Part shown: piece after piece, positions 31,541 through 40,720 of the stretch
Layout of the letters: each line of letters starts with the position of its first letter
Position numbering within the stretch: position 1 is the stretch's first letter
Notes under the pieces: generated by a model
What the model saw: only the letters and a program-made list of their open reading frames with translations
Told to the model about the DNA's origin: nothing
Databases searched by the model: none
DNA from: DASSNR01 sp036278935
GTDB taxonomy: Bacteria > Gemmatimonadota > Gemmatimonadetes > Gemmatimonadales > Gemmatimonadaceae
Assembly (NCBI GenBank): GCA_036278935.1
Contig: DASUKA010000008.1
Span: 1-41,767, forward strand
Length of the DNA: 41,767 nucleotides
Reading direction: 5' to 3'
Translations under genes and position numbers: made by a program

Positions 31541-31592
31541 AGCGGGGTCAGGTCTTGAATCGTGAATTCACAATTCAAGACCTGACCCCGCT
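31541..31592. repeat. GGGGTCAGGTC-type near-perfect palindrome, copy 1
   Basis: The left arm AGCGGGGTCAGGTCTTGAAT (31541-31560) is exactly complementary to the right arm at 31573-31592. The 12-base centre CGTGAATTCACA contains a further palindrome, GTGAATTCAC, so a single C/A mismatch interrupts an otherwise complete 52-base palindrome. It sits 7 bases beyond the stop of SusD 2 (31600) and upstream of the S9 gene. A second copy of the same design is at 41720-41767. Confidence 0.85.
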
Positions 31593-31599
31593 CGTTCCC

Positions 31600-33003
31600 T
31601 TACGCGTTCCGGTCCGTGCACCCCTTGAACGCCGGGTTTGCACGCTCATCATCATCCACCGGAAAGTTCACGTCCGTGCCATAGACGCCACCCTTGAAGT
31701 ACCGCCCAGTGGGGAAGACCTGGTCCTGCGACCGGTGGTACTGCCGGATGAGCCGGCGCAGGTCGTTCAGGCGCTGGCCGCGACCAAAGGTCCAGAAGGC
31801 CTTCTCCCGGAAAAAGAGCGTGGTCGCCTCCGCCGCGGTGGCCGGTGTGGCCAGCGGTGGCATCGCGGCCGGCTGATAATCGCCGATCGCCGGCGGGTTT
31901 GCGCGCAGATCGTTGAGGATCGTCATCATCGCCGTGGTGTTCCCCGCGTTGAGATCGGCCTCCGCTTCGATCATCCGGGCGTCGATGCCGGAAACCAGCG
32001 GGATCGGACCATCACGTCCCCACAACAGCTGCACGAATTCCGGTGTGCTACCGTCCTCCGGCGCCACCGTGGGATCCACCGAGTCGCCGCTTGCCACGGG
32101 GACGCGCGGATCATGCGCTGAAGCGAACGGGAGCGCGTTCTGCGTGGTGGTTGGTGCGCCGCTGATGATGTCGAAGCTGTCGCTCACGGTGATGCGCGCG
32201 ATCTGGTTGTTCAGGACCCAGATACCATTGTCATCGTTGTTGTCCGCCGAATTGGTGGTGAACACGTACTGGTAGTCCGACGGAACGGCCCTGGATGGCA
32301 CCAGCGCCGCCGCGGCGGCATACTTCCCCTGATCCACCAGGATCCTGGCCTTGGTGATGAGTGCTGCTCGGCGCACGAACACGCTGGCGGCGTCGCTTCC
32401 GGTAGCGGTGGCCAGCGCGGTGTCCAAATGATCGGACGCGCTGTCGAGTACCTCCGCATCCGACAGTGGCGGCCCGAGTGTCACCTGCCCATTGATCGTG
32501 TGGCCGAGCGGGATGCCGTTACAATAATTCTCGGCCAGCGACAGTTCGGCGAAGCCCAGCGCCATGTACAACTCCCCGATGTCCGCGCGGTTGTCCGGGA
32601 GAAATTGCTGCATGGCGGTGATGCCGTCACGGATGTAGCCGCGAATCTGCGTGATGGCGAAGTAATCGAGCGTCGGGTTGTTGCTCGTGATGGTGCGCTG
32701 GTCGATATCCTGACGGGTGTTCTGGAAGTCGGAGTTCTTGTACTCGTCGGCCAGCACACCGCTCTCCTGCCAGAGACATTCATCGCCCGGGCAGTTGGTA
32801 TAGATCATTCTGAGCTGTCCCATTGCCCCGACCTTGAGCGCCATCGCTGCGGCGGCCGACTGCACGGCCGACGGGTCGATGAGCCCCGGGTTCTGTGGCT
32901 CGAGCAGCTTGTCCGAGAGATGGCAGCCGGACAGGAGCAGTCCGGCACCCAGCGTGGCACACATGGTCGCCATCCATCGGGCGCGGGATGTGAATAGCAT
33001 CAT
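31600..33003 (-). CDS. SusD/RagB-type outer-membrane lipoprotein (pair 2)
   Basis: 467 residues with a lipoprotein signal (LGAGLLLSGC; lipid-bearing Cys near residue 27). The start of the mature part (SDKLLEPQNPGLIDPSAVQS) fits SusD-like proteins, and FFREKAFWTFGRGQRLNDLR near 405-424 is their usual C-terminal block. Several Cys are present (for example NCPGDEC), which is uncommon in the family. It follows SusC 2 by 22 bases, with GAGGA ahead of the ATG at 33003 (the next codon is also ATG). It should cap the SusC 2 channel at the cell surface. Given the peptidases downstream, peptides are a reasonable guess for the ligand. Confidence 0.87.
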   Translation of the reverse strand: MMLFTSRARWMATMCATLGAGLLLSGCHLSDKLLEPQNPGLIDPSAVQSAAAAMALKVGAMGQLRMIYTNCPGDECLWQESGVLADEYKNSDFQNTRQDIDQRTITSNNPTLDYFAITQIRGYIRDGITAMQQFLPDNRADIGELYMALGFAELSLAENYCNGIPLGHTINGQVTLGPPLSDAEVLDSASDHLDTALATATGSDAASVFVRRAALITKARILVDQGKYAAAAALVPSRAVPSDYQYVFTTNSADNNDDNGIWVLNNQIARITVSDSFDIISGAPTTTQNALPFASAHDPRVPVASGDSVDPTVAPEDGSTPEFVQLLWGRDGPIPLVSGIDARMIEAEADLNAGNTTAMMTILNDLRANPPAIGDYQPAAMPPLATPATAAEATTLFFREKAFWTFGRGQRLNDLRRLIRQYHRSQDQVFPTGRYFKGGVYGTDVNFPVDDDERANPAFKGCTDRNA

Positions 33004-33025
33004 GATGAGCGTCCTCGATGGAAGG

Positions 33026-36000
33026 TCAGAATTTGAGGTTGAGCCGGAGCGTGACGAACGTCGGCGGCGCCGCGGATTGGAACTCGTTCTGAACTTGGTC
33101 CTGTCCGAGGCCGTAGTTCGCTTCCGGATCGATGCCCGTGAACGAGGTCCAGGTGAACAGGTTGCGCACGGCCAGCGCCAGATTCGAACCGGACTGGCCG
33201 TGGAGCAGCCGCGTCACGGCGTCCGGGAGCGTGTAGACCGCGGAGAATTCACGGAACTTCCAGAACTGATCGCTCATATAGTACCCACGCCCGGTCTTGT
33301 AATTGGTGCCGCCAAGTTTCGAACCATAGGTCTTCGCGATGGCGCGCGCCTGCATCGCGAGCGGGGCGCTGGGATCCTGCGTCTCCCGGCATGCTTGCGG
33401 AAACGAGTTGCACTGGAAATTGTTGGCGCCGTCCTGCTGGATCCCCCCGCCCTTGTAGTCGAACATGGCGCTCAGGTGGAGGCGGTGCGCGAACAGGTCG
33501 ATGCCGGTCTGCACCGAGAAGAGATCACGCGGCGAAGGCGTCCCGACGTACTCGAACGCCGAATCGACGTGCACTTCCGACACCTGCAATACGCCATCGT
33601 GATTCTTGTCGTCGTAGGTGTATCCGCGCTGCCAGATGCTGTTCAGGGGATAGCCGTCGATCTGCCGGATGGTCTGCCCCTCACCGATGACCCGGGCCTT
33701 ACCGGTCGACGGATCCGTGCCGAGATCCACCACCAGGTTGGTGTTGTGCGAGCCGTTCAGCGTCACATCCCAACCGAAGGCCTTGGTGTCGACGAGCTGC
33801 GCATTCAGCGTGACCTCATGGCCGGAGTTCCGCGTGGAACCGACGTTCTGCAACAGGCTCAGATCCGGCGCGGCCGAGGAGGGCGCGATCGGTACGCTGA
33901 TGAGCGCGTTGTGGGTTTCCTTCCGATAGTATGTGTAGTTGAGGCTCACTCGATTGTTGAGCAACTGCGTGTCGAAGCCCCCCTCGAACTCGGCTGATGT
34001 TTCCGGCTTGAGCTTGGGGTTGCCCGGACTGTCGGCGAAGAGCCCCGGGAGGTTGTCGGCGGCGGTCTCGCCCCGATGCGCGGTGCTCACCGCTTCGGCC
34101 GTATAGGTGGCCAGTGCGGCGGTCGGTCCAGGCTGCACACCACTCGCGCCATAGGACAGGCGCACGCGGAACTGGTTCATCCAGTTCCACTTCGGGAAGA
34201 AGGACTCGTCCGACGCCAGCCACGAGAGGCTCGCCTTCGGATAGAACACGCGCTGGAAATCAGTACCGAAGGCGCTGTTCTGGTCGGTGCGGATGGCGCC
34301 GGTGAGGAAGAGCCGATCCCACAGCGCCGCCTGCTCCTGGATGAACAGTCCCAGCGTCTTGACAGCCGTGGGTTGCCGTTGTGAGTTCACGCCCCGTGTG
34401 GACGCCTGCGTCACCTCCGCGCCGCCCGGCGGCAGCCCGTGGCCGTTGGTGAAGAGCCGATCATTCTGCGCGATCGTGTAATCGGCGCCGAGCGTCGTCT
34501 TGAGATTCGCCGATGCGCTGGCCTTCCACGTCGACGTGCTGAGAACGCGCGCCGAGTAGTTGGTGATGTTGGAGCGATTGTCCGTCACATCGCCATCGCG
34601 CAGCCCGACGAACTCGGGACACTCGTTCACGTGGCAGATGTTGAAGTAGTACACGTTCGAGTTGTCCATGCCGACGGTCGCGTTGTTCTCCATCCACGAG
34701 AAGGGACGCCAGACTGCGTTGGCGCTGGTCGTGATGCGATGCACGTTCTGCTCGCTGATGTCCTGCATGATGTCGCCGGGCGCCCACTGGAGATAATCGT
34801 GCAGCGGCGTGCCCTTGTTATCTGTGGTCTCCTTGTCCAGTCCAGGTCCCTTGAACCCGTAGTTCTCCATACCGATGTAATAGAGGCTCAGAATGAGATC
34901 GCTCTCCGGCATGAGGCGATTGTAGTCCTTGGAGAAGCCGGTGCTCACGTTGACGTCGAGCTTGGGGGTGACGCTCGCCGAGAGATTCGCGCGCAGATTC
35001 ACCTTCCTGCTGGCCTCGGGGTGGAACCACTCGCTGCGCACGTGAACCTTGTCCGCGTTGAATCGCTGTACCTCGAAATCCGGCATCTGGATGGGGCCGG
35101 TCTGATTGTCGAGGTCGCCACTCACGTAGTACCGGACCTTCGAGGTTCCGCCGCTGGCACTCACCCCATAGGACTGCACGCGGCCCAGGTGCACGAAGGT
35201 ATTCTCGGGATCTTCCAGCAGGTTGTAGTGCGTGAGGCTGTCGGAGATGCAGACGCCGGGACCCATGGTGGCGAGCTGGCACCGGATGTCCGTGGAGGGA
35301 TCGTCCGGCGAATGCCCCCAGTTGGCGTACATGGTCTGATACGCGGTGCGGTCGTCGATGAGCCCCTCCTGGCCGAATACGTTCCATCGCGTCGCGCCAG
35401 TCTGCCCGCGCTTGGTGGTGATGAGCACGACGCCGTTGGCCGCGTTGGTGCCGTAGAGTGCGGCCGCCGAGGGGCCCTTCACGATCTCCACGTCGGCAAT
35501 CTCCTCGGGATCCAACGAATTGAGGAGCGAGAAGTCCGTATCGGTGCCCGAATTGGTGGCGTCGGAGGCGTAGCGGACGCCGTCCACGTAGTAGATGGGG
35601 GCGTTGCTCAGGCTGATTGACGAGACGCCACGAATCCGAACGGTGGGCGCCCCACCAAGGGTCGAGGTGGGGAGCACCGTGACGCCGGGCGCCTTGGCGA
35701 CCATCAGGTCAGCCACGTTGGCCACCTCGGTCTGCGCCACGCGCTGCGAGACGTCGCCGAGCGTCGAGATGGCATTGCCGAGCTCCACGCGCCGTTGCTG
35801 GCCCGTGGCGGTGGTGACCACTTCCTGCAACTGGACCACGGCCACCGTCAACTCGAAGTTCACGGTATCCACCTGGCTCGTGGCCACCGTGAGCGTCGCC
35901 TTCTGCGGGTGGTATCCCAGGTGCAGCACCTGGATGTTGGCGGTGCCCACCGGCACGTTGGTGAGCGTGTAGCGGCCGTCCTGGTTCGTGGTGGCGGTGA

Positions 36001-36169
36001 GCGTCGTGCCGAGCAACATGACCCGGGCTGCCGCGAGCGGTGCCTTGCTGTTCACTTCGACCACGCGGCCCGTCACGGTGCCCTGGGCTCTGAGCGGGCG
36101 GCCACTCAATGCTAGTAGCATGAGTAGTATTCCGCCCGCCAGACGAGTTGTCCATCGACAAAGTGTCAT
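33026..36169 (-). CDS. SusC/RagA-type TonB-linked outer-membrane transporter (pair 2)
   Basis: 1047 residues from ATG 36169; GGAGG (36184-36180) lies 10 bases upstream. Signal peptide (GILLMLLALSGRPLRAQ), a carboxypeptidase-regulatory-like domain (about 30-112: VTGRVVEVNSKAPLAAARVM ... QDGRYTLTNVPVGTANIQVL), the junction LQEVVTTATG, a plug (about 125-260, with APIYYVDGVRYA and VEIVKGPSAAALYGTNAANG) and a barrel ending in FVTLRLNLKF. This is a TonB-energised importer for large ligands. It begins a minus-strand run of SusC, SusD, the palindrome, S9 peptidase and M14 peptidase. It differs clearly from SusC 1 in sequence, so the two pairs are not a recent duplication. Confidence 0.92.
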   Translation of the reverse strand: MTLCRWTTRLAGGILLMLLALSGRPLRAQGTVTGRVVEVNSKAPLAAARVMLLGTTLTATTNQDGRYTLTNVPVGTANIQVLHLGYHPQKATLTVATSQVDTVNFELTVAVVQLQEVVTTATGQQRRVELGNAISTLGDVSQRVAQTEVANVADLMVAKAPGVTVLPTSTLGGAPTVRIRGVSSISLSNAPIYYVDGVRYASDATNSGTDTDFSLLNSLDPEEIADVEIVKGPSAAALYGTNAANGVVLITTKRGQTGATRWNVFGQEGLIDDRTAYQTMYANWGHSPDDPSTDIRCQLATMGPGVCISDSLTHYNLLEDPENTFVHLGRVQSYGVSASGGTSKVRYYVSGDLDNQTGPIQMPDFEVQRFNADKVHVRSEWFHPEASRKVNLRANLSASVTPKLDVNVSTGFSKDYNRLMPESDLILSLYYIGMENYGFKGPGLDKETTDNKGTPLHDYLQWAPGDIMQDISEQNVHRITTSANAVWRPFSWMENNATVGMDNSNVYYFNICHVNECPEFVGLRDGDVTDNRSNITNYSARVLSTSTWKASASANLKTTLGADYTIAQNDRLFTNGHGLPPGGAEVTQASTRGVNSQRQPTAVKTLGLFIQEQAALWDRLFLTGAIRTDQNSAFGTDFQRVFYPKASLSWLASDESFFPKWNWMNQFRVRLSYGASGVQPGPTAALATYTAEAVSTAHRGETAADNLPGLFADSPGNPKLKPETSAEFEGGFDTQLLNNRVSLNYTYYRKETHNALISVPIAPSSAAPDLSLLQNVGSTRNSGHEVTLNAQLVDTKAFGWDVTLNGSHNTNLVVDLGTDPSTGKARVIGEGQTIRQIDGYPLNSIWQRGYTYDDKNHDGVLQVSEVHVDSAFEYVGTPSPRDLFSVQTGIDLFAHRLHLSAMFDYKGGGIQQDGANNFQCNSFPQACRETQDPSAPLAMQARAIAKTYGSKLGGTNYKTGRGYYMSDQFWKFREFSAVYTLPDAVTRLLHGQSGSNLALAVRNLFTWTSFTGIDPEANYGLGQDQVQNEFQSAAPPTFVTLRLNLKF

Positions 36170-36326
36170 GATCGGCGTTCCTCCAGCGAGAGGGGGGTGA
36201 GAAACAACGGACGGCTGTCGCAACCCGGCACGATGCGCAGCATGGCGTTCGGGAAGCGTACCGCCGCCGGGTTGGTCGTGCAAACTTACACGCGCACCGC
36301 TAGAACCTGCACGGGCGCTGGGAACT

Positions 36327-37874
36327 TCAGTGCAGCGTGCCGATCGCTCCTTCGACCTCCGCCTGCAAGGCCCCGGAACGGACCAGGTCGTGCACCGCCA
36401 GCAGGTCGGGCTGCAGCGGTCGATCCTGATTCAGTTCCGGCACCACCTCACGAATCACGCGTAACGCGGCGCCGGTTCCCTGCGCCGGCTCAAGCGGCCG
36501 GTGACAGTCGAGCCCCTGCGCGGCGTTCAGCAGCTCGATCGCCACCACCCACTGGGCATTCTCCAGAACCTGCCGCGCGTGGCGCGCGCTCGTGGTCCCC
36601 ATGGAGACGTGATCCTCCTGATTCGCGCTCGTCGGAATGCTGTCGGCGCTCGCGGGATGCGCGAGCACCTTGTTCTCGCTCACCAGGCTGGCCGCCGTGT
36701 ACTGCGTGATCATGAGCCCGGAATTGAGCCCGCCGTGCCGCGTGAGAAAGGGCGGGAGCCCGGAGAGCGCGGGATCCTGCAGATGCGCCGTCCGCCGCTC
36801 CGAGATGTTGGCGAGGGTGGCGACGGCAAGTTTCGCATAATCGAGCACCATGGCCACAGGCTGGCCATGAAAGTTTCCGCCGGACAGTACCTGATCATCA
36901 TCCACGAAGATAAGCGGATTGTCGGTTGCGCTGTTCAGCTCGCAGCCCACCACGTCACAGGCATGCGCCAGCGCATCGCGGCTGGCGCCGTGCACCTGCG
37001 GGATGCAGCGCAGGCTGTACGCATCCTGCACCTTGCCGCACGCGCGGTGCGCCGCGTGGATGGCACTGCCGCCGCCCAACCGCCGGACATTCTCCGCGAC
37101 AAGCGCCGCGCCGGGATGCGGCCGCGCGGCCATGATGCGCTCGTCAAAGCTGGCCAGGGTGCCGCGCAGCGCCTCGTGCGACATCGCTGCCGCGATGTCC
37201 GCGCAGGTCGCGAGGCGGCACGCATCGTCCAGCATCAGGGCACCGAGGGCGGTCATCGCCTGCGTGCCGTTGATGAGCGCCAATCCTTCCTTCGCCTCCA
37301 GCACGAGGGGGCGCAGCCCGGCGCGGTCGAAGACCGTCGCGGCGGGAGCCGTCGTCCCCTCGTACTCCACCATCCCCGCCCCGATGAGGGAGAGCGCGAT
37401 ATGGGCGAGCGGGGCGAGATCTCCGCTCGCCCCCACCGAGCCCTGCGCCGGCACCACGGGGTGCACGCCCTGGTTGAGGCACGCCATCAGGAGGTGGAGG
37501 ACCTCGAGCCGCACCCCGCTCACCCCCACGGCCAGGCTCTGCGCGCGGAGCAGCAGCATGGCGCGCACGACCTCGGTGGGCAGTGGGGCGCCCACACCCA
37601 CGGCGTGGGAGACGATGAGGTTGCGCTGCAGCGCCTGCACGTCGTCGTGCGCCACGCGAACGCTCGCGAGCTTGCCGAAGCCGGTGTTGATCCCGTACGC
37701 AGGAGTCTCGCGCCCCAGGAGCGAGGCGACATAGTCGCGGCTCTGCCGCACGCGCCCGGATGCCGGCTCGGTGAGCACCACCGGCGCCCGGTGCCGGGCC
37801 ACGGCCACGACATCCGCGAGGGAAAGCGGATCGCCGATCCGGATGGCGGGGCGGGTGGGCTGGCTCACCGGCAT
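36327..37874 (-). CDS. hutH: Histidine ammonia-lyase
   Basis: 515 residues. Cytosolic enzyme that removes ammonia from L-histidine to give urocanate, the first step of histidine use. The residues A149-S150-G151 in GSVGASGDLAPLAH form the MIO electrophile. Tyr60 in YGINTGFGKL, NGTQAM, ERRTAHLQDPALSGLPPFL and the block SENKVLAHPASADSIPTSANQEDHVSMGT follow in the expected order, so all key regions are intact and the length is normal. GGGAG precedes the ATG at 37874. No hutU, hutI or hutG is next to it in this window. Its promoter region holds two tandem palindromes shared with the divergent GntR gene, which is the likely repressor. Confidence 0.95.
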   Translation of the reverse strand: MPVSQPTRPAIRIGDPLSLADVVAVARHRAPVVLTEPASGRVRQSRDYVASLLGRETPAYGINTGFGKLASVRVAHDDVQALQRNLIVSHAVGVGAPLPTEVVRAMLLLRAQSLAVGVSGVRLEVLHLLMACLNQGVHPVVPAQGSVGASGDLAPLAHIALSLIGAGMVEYEGTTAPAATVFDRAGLRPLVLEAKEGLALINGTQAMTALGALMLDDACRLATCADIAAAMSHEALRGTLASFDERIMAARPHPGAALVAENVRRLGGGSAIHAAHRACGKVQDAYSLRCIPQVHGASRDALAHACDVVGCELNSATDNPLIFVDDDQVLSGGNFHGQPVAMVLDYAKLAVATLANISERRTAHLQDPALSGLPPFLTRHGGLNSGLMITQYTAASLVSENKVLAHPASADSIPTSANQEDHVSMGTTSARHARQVLENAQWVVAIELLNAAQGLDCHRPLEPAQGTGAALRVIREVVPELNQDRPLQPDLLAVHDLVRSGALQAEVEGAIGTLH

Positions 37875-37920
37875 ACAACGCTCCCGGCCGAGAGGGTGAC
37901 GGGTCGTCTGGCGACCGCGA

Positions 37921-37945
37921 GTGATATATCACTGTGATATATCAC
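37921..37945. promoter_or_regulatory. Double operator: two tandem GTGATATATCAC palindromes
   Basis: GTGATATATCAC at 37921-37932 and again at 37934-37945, separated by a single T. Each 12-mer is a perfect palindrome and the 25 bases together are palindromic around the T. Such AT-rich dyads are typical targets of GntR-family (FCD subgroup) repressors. The site lies between hutH (start 37874) and the divergent GntR gene (start 38042), just downstream of the predicted hutH promoter. Confidence 0.75.
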
Positions 37946-37959
37946 CGCGCCGTGAGCCC

Positions 37960-37988
37960 ACGTTAGGAACTCCTCACCATTCTGTCAA
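37960..37988 (-). promoter_or_regulatory. Candidate hutH promoter
   Basis: On the minus strand TTGACA is at 37988-37983 and TAACGT at 37965-37960 with a 17-base spacer. The start of transcription would fall near 37953, so the double palindrome at 37921-37945 covers about +8 to +32 and would block early transcription when bound. Confidence 0.4.
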
Positions 37989-38027
37989 GAGCGGCACGCA
38001 GCCCCTGTGGAAGATGCCGCGAACCGG

Positions 38028-38033
38028 TATTAT
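38028..38033 (+). promoter_or_regulatory. Possible -10 element for a leaderless GntR transcript
   Basis: TATTAT ends 8 bases before the ATG at 38042, and no Shine-Dalgarno is present between them. This spacing would place the transcription start at or next to the start codon. No good -35 is visible 16-18 bases upstream. Confidence 0.25.
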
Positions 38034-38041
38034 CCTCCGGC

Positions 38042-38800
38042 ATGCCACGCGCGCCGCGGTCGCAGTCCCCATCCCCACCCGGCACATCGCCCAACGGGCG
38101 CCACCCGCTCGCACCCCCTCCATCGCACGGCACACCGCGCCTGCGGCAGTCCGCCAGCGCCACCGCCTACCACCGGCTCCGCGAACAGATCATCGCGTGC
38201 GCGCGCGCGCCGGGCGAGCGCCTGACGGAGGGCGAGGTCGCGGAACGGATGCGGCTCGGCAAGACGCCCGTGCGAGAAGCCCTGCGCCGTCTCGTGCAGG
38301 AGGGACTGGTGCAGGTGCTCCCGCGCCGGGCGTACGTGGTGGCCCCCATCACCGCGCGCGACGTGGATGATGTGTGCGGGCTGCGCCTGATCGTCGAACC
38401 GGCGGCCGTGGCGCTGGCCGCCGCGCGCATGCCACCCGGCGACATCGCCACACTCGAACGGTGGTGCCACGTGGGATACGATGTCGCGAACCCGGCAACC
38501 GTCCGGGCGTTCCACCATGCCAACCGGGCATTCCATACCACCATCGCGGAGTCGTGCGGCAACCAGCGCCTGGCCGCACTGGTGGCACAGCTGCTCATCG
38601 AGAGCCACCGGGTCATTCAGTTCGGCATGCTGCGCCTCCCGCATAGCGACCAGGCCGTGCATGGCCATGAAGCGCTCGTCGGTGCACTGCGCAACCGGGA
38701 TGCGTCGGCCGCGCGACGCCTGGTGGCCGGCGAGATCCGCGCCACCAGACGCATGGTGCTTGACAGCCTGCGCCATGACGCCGGGGGACGCCTGTCCTGA
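38042..38800 (+). CDS. GntR-family transcriptional regulator (FadR/FCD subgroup)
   Basis: 252 residues. A Pro/Ser-rich stretch (1-40) precedes the winged helix-turn-helix (about 41-105: TAYHRLREQIIACARAPGER, LTEGEVAERMRLGKTPVREA, LRRLVQEGLVQVLPRRAYVV). The C-terminal all-helical FCD ligand domain covers about 106-245, with VCGLRLIVEPAAVALAA and the metal/ligand His pattern in FHHANRAFHTTIAESCGNQR and HEALVGALRNRD. It is divergent from hutH, with two palindromic operators between them. The simplest model is a repressor of hutH and itself, with an organic acid or amino-acid breakdown product as the signal. HutC regulators have a UTRA domain instead, so this would be a different wiring of histidine use. 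Confidence 0.85.
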   Translation: MPRAPRSQSPSPPGTSPNGRHPLAPPPSHGTPRLRQSASATAYHRLREQIIACARAPGERLTEGEVAERMRLGKTPVREALRRLVQEGLVQVLPRRAYVVAPITARDVDDVCGLRLIVEPAAVALAAARMPPGDIATLERWCHVGYDVANPATVRAFHHANRAFHTTIAESCGNQRLAALVAQLLIESHRVIQFGMLRLPHSDQAVHGHEALVGALRNRDASAARRLVAGEIRATRRMVLDSLRHDAGGRLS

Positions 38801-38812
38801 CCTCGAACTCCC

Positions 38813-38867
<55 letters not shown>

Positions 38868-38884
38868 CCCAAAAGGAAACCGCG

Positions 38885-40468
38885 CTAGCCGTCGCGCAAC
38901 ATCTCGCGGGCCGCGTTGTACCCGCACGCGCCCATCACGCCGCCGCCGGGATGCGTGGCCGCGCCGCAGAGATAGAGCTTCCGGATGGGGGTGCGGTAAT
39001 CGGCGTAGCGCGGCAGCGGACGCATGAAGAAGAGCTGGTCGATCGTCATGGCGCCCTGGAAGATGTTGCCGCCGGTCAGACCGAAGCGCTGCTCCAGGTC
39101 CACCGGCGAGAGCACCTGCCGGTGCACCACCGCGCGGCGAATGTTCGGCGCGTACTCCTCGAGCACCTCCAGACAGCGATCGGCAAATGGCTCCCTCGCA
39201 TCATCCCACGTCCCATCGCACAGAGTGTACGGCGCGTACTGGACGAACATCGACATGAGATGCATCCCAGGGGGCGCGACGGTGGGATCGACCGCCGACG
39301 GGATGGTGCACTCGAGCACGGGTGATGCAGAGGGGCGCCCGTACTTCGAGTCGTCGAACGCGCGCTCCATGTACGTGAGCGATGGCGCGACGTGGATGGT
39401 GCCGCGATGCTGCGGGCCGACGGTGCGCCCCGGAAGCGCCGAGAAGTCGGGAAGCTCGCTCAGCGCCACGTTGATCTTGAGCGACGCGCTCCGGTAGTCG
39501 ATGTGCCGCACGGCATGGACAAAATCGGCCGGGAGCTCGCCCGCATCCAGAAAATCGAGAAAGGTGGTGCGCGCATCGACGTTCGAGGCCACGGCACGGG
39601 CGCGGAACTCGGTGCCGTCCGCGAGCGCCACCCCCACCGCGCGTCCCTCGCGCACGAGGATGCGCGACACCGGGGCATTCACACGGATCGTTGCGCCGTA
39701 GCCGCGTGCCGCGCTCGCGAGCGCGGTGCTGATGCCGCCCATGCCGCCGCGCACGTAGCCCCACACCCCGCGCACGCCATTGCACTCCCCCATCACGTGG
39801 TGAAAGAGCACATAGGCGGTGCCCGGCACTGAAGGCGATGCGGCCGCCCCGATAATCGCATCCGTCGCAAGGGTGGCCTTCAACTCTTCCGACTCGAACC
39901 AGCGGTCCAGCACCGAACGCGCGTCGGCGGTGAGAATCTCGATGGCACGCGGGCCGTCCGCGCCGAGCTTGCGAAAGCGCAGCCCGAGCCTGGCGAGCTG
40001 GAGCAGATCGCGCGGGCGTCCCGACCAGGGATCCGGCGGCGTCTGCATGAGCGTGGGCTCGATGAAGTCCGCCACGCGCTCCAGCATGGCCTCGTAGCGC
40101 GGGAAGGCCTCGGCGTCACGCTCGGAGAACTTCGCGATCTCCCGCCGGGTGGCGTCGCGATCCGGGCCCATCAACAGCGAGCGGCCATCCGGAAAGGGGG
40201 TAAAGGAGGCGGGGTCGCGAGGCAGGAGCTCGAATCCATGGCGTGAGAGATCCAGATCGCGGATGATCTCGGGGCGCAACAGGCTGTTGACGTATGCCGC
40301 CGTCGACACCTTGAAACCGGGCCAGGGCTCCTCGGTCACGCACGCGCCCCCCACCAGCTCGCGCCGCTCCAGCACGAGCACCCGCTTGCCGGCGCGGGCA
40401 AGGTAGGCCGCGGTGACGAGTCCGTTGTGGCCCGCGCCGATGACGATGACGTCGTACGAGGTTGGCAT
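38885..40468 (-). CDS. FAD-dependent oxidoreductase of the phytoene desaturase / PYROXD2-like group
   Basis: 527 residues from ATG 40468; this start puts the dinucleotide-binding motif right at the N terminus (YDVIVIGAGHNGLVTAAYLA). A GTG at 40534 would add 22 residues and neither has a clear Shine-Dalgarno. After the Rossmann motif come VLVLERRELVGGACVTEEPW and, at the C terminus, LYLCGAATHPGGGVMGACGY, which is the FAD-binding signature of the carotenoid desaturase/isomerase (CrtI-like) superfamily. The middle part (RGGMGGISTALASAARGYGA) fits the same group. Overall it resembles the PYROXD2-like branch, whose substrates are unknown, rather than a carotenoid gene; no other carotenoid genes are near. 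It stands alone between convergent and divergent neighbours. Confidence 0.85.
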   Translation of the reverse strand: MPTSYDVIVIGAGHNGLVTAAYLARAGKRVLVLERRELVGGACVTEEPWPGFKVSTAAYVNSLLRPEIIRDLDLSRHGFELLPRDPASFTPFPDGRSLLMGPDRDATRREIAKFSERDAEAFPRYEAMLERVADFIEPTLMQTPPDPWSGRPRDLLQLARLGLRFRKLGADGPRAIEILTADARSVLDRWFESEELKATLATDAIIGAAASPSVPGTAYVLFHHVMGECNGVRGVWGYVRGGMGGISTALASAARGYGATIRVNAPVSRILVREGRAVGVALADGTEFRARAVASNVDARTTFLDFLDAGELPADFVHAVRHIDYRSASLKINVALSELPDFSALPGRTVGPQHRGTIHVAPSLTYMERAFDDSKYGRPSASPVLECTIPSAVDPTVAPPGMHLMSMFVQYAPYTLCDGTWDDAREPFADRCLEVLEEYAPNIRRAVVHRQVLSPVDLEQRFGLTGGNIFQGAMTIDQLFFMRPLPRYADYRTPIRKLYLCGAATHPGGGVMGACGYNAAREMLRDG

Positions 40469-40720
40469 CTGCAAGGAGTCGGTGGAGGATGGCGGCCGCG
40501 CCGACGGGGCGCCGATGCGCGCGAGGCCTGGCACGCGTGCGGCCTGGACAATACTCGGGCGAGGCCGGCGGGGGAGTCAAGTGTGCGAGGGACGCGCCGC
40601 ACCCGGAGCCCGCTGAGGCGCTGCCGCGTGCTATGCGCGCATCCCGGCCGCGAATCCGATAACATTACGTTCCCTGCATTGCCTGGTCTCGAATCTCCGC
40701 CCTCCCCCCCGCCCACTCCC

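Noticed and set aside
31541..31592. Reading the palindrome as an ordinary intrinsic terminator of SusD 2
   Set aside because: There is no T-tract, and a second copy of the same design lies elsewhere in a different gene context, so a repeat family is a better description, though it may still stop transcription.
36501..37937. Plus-strand frame opposite hutH
   Set aside because: It covers the conserved MIO region of hutH in antisense and has no ribosome site or domain.
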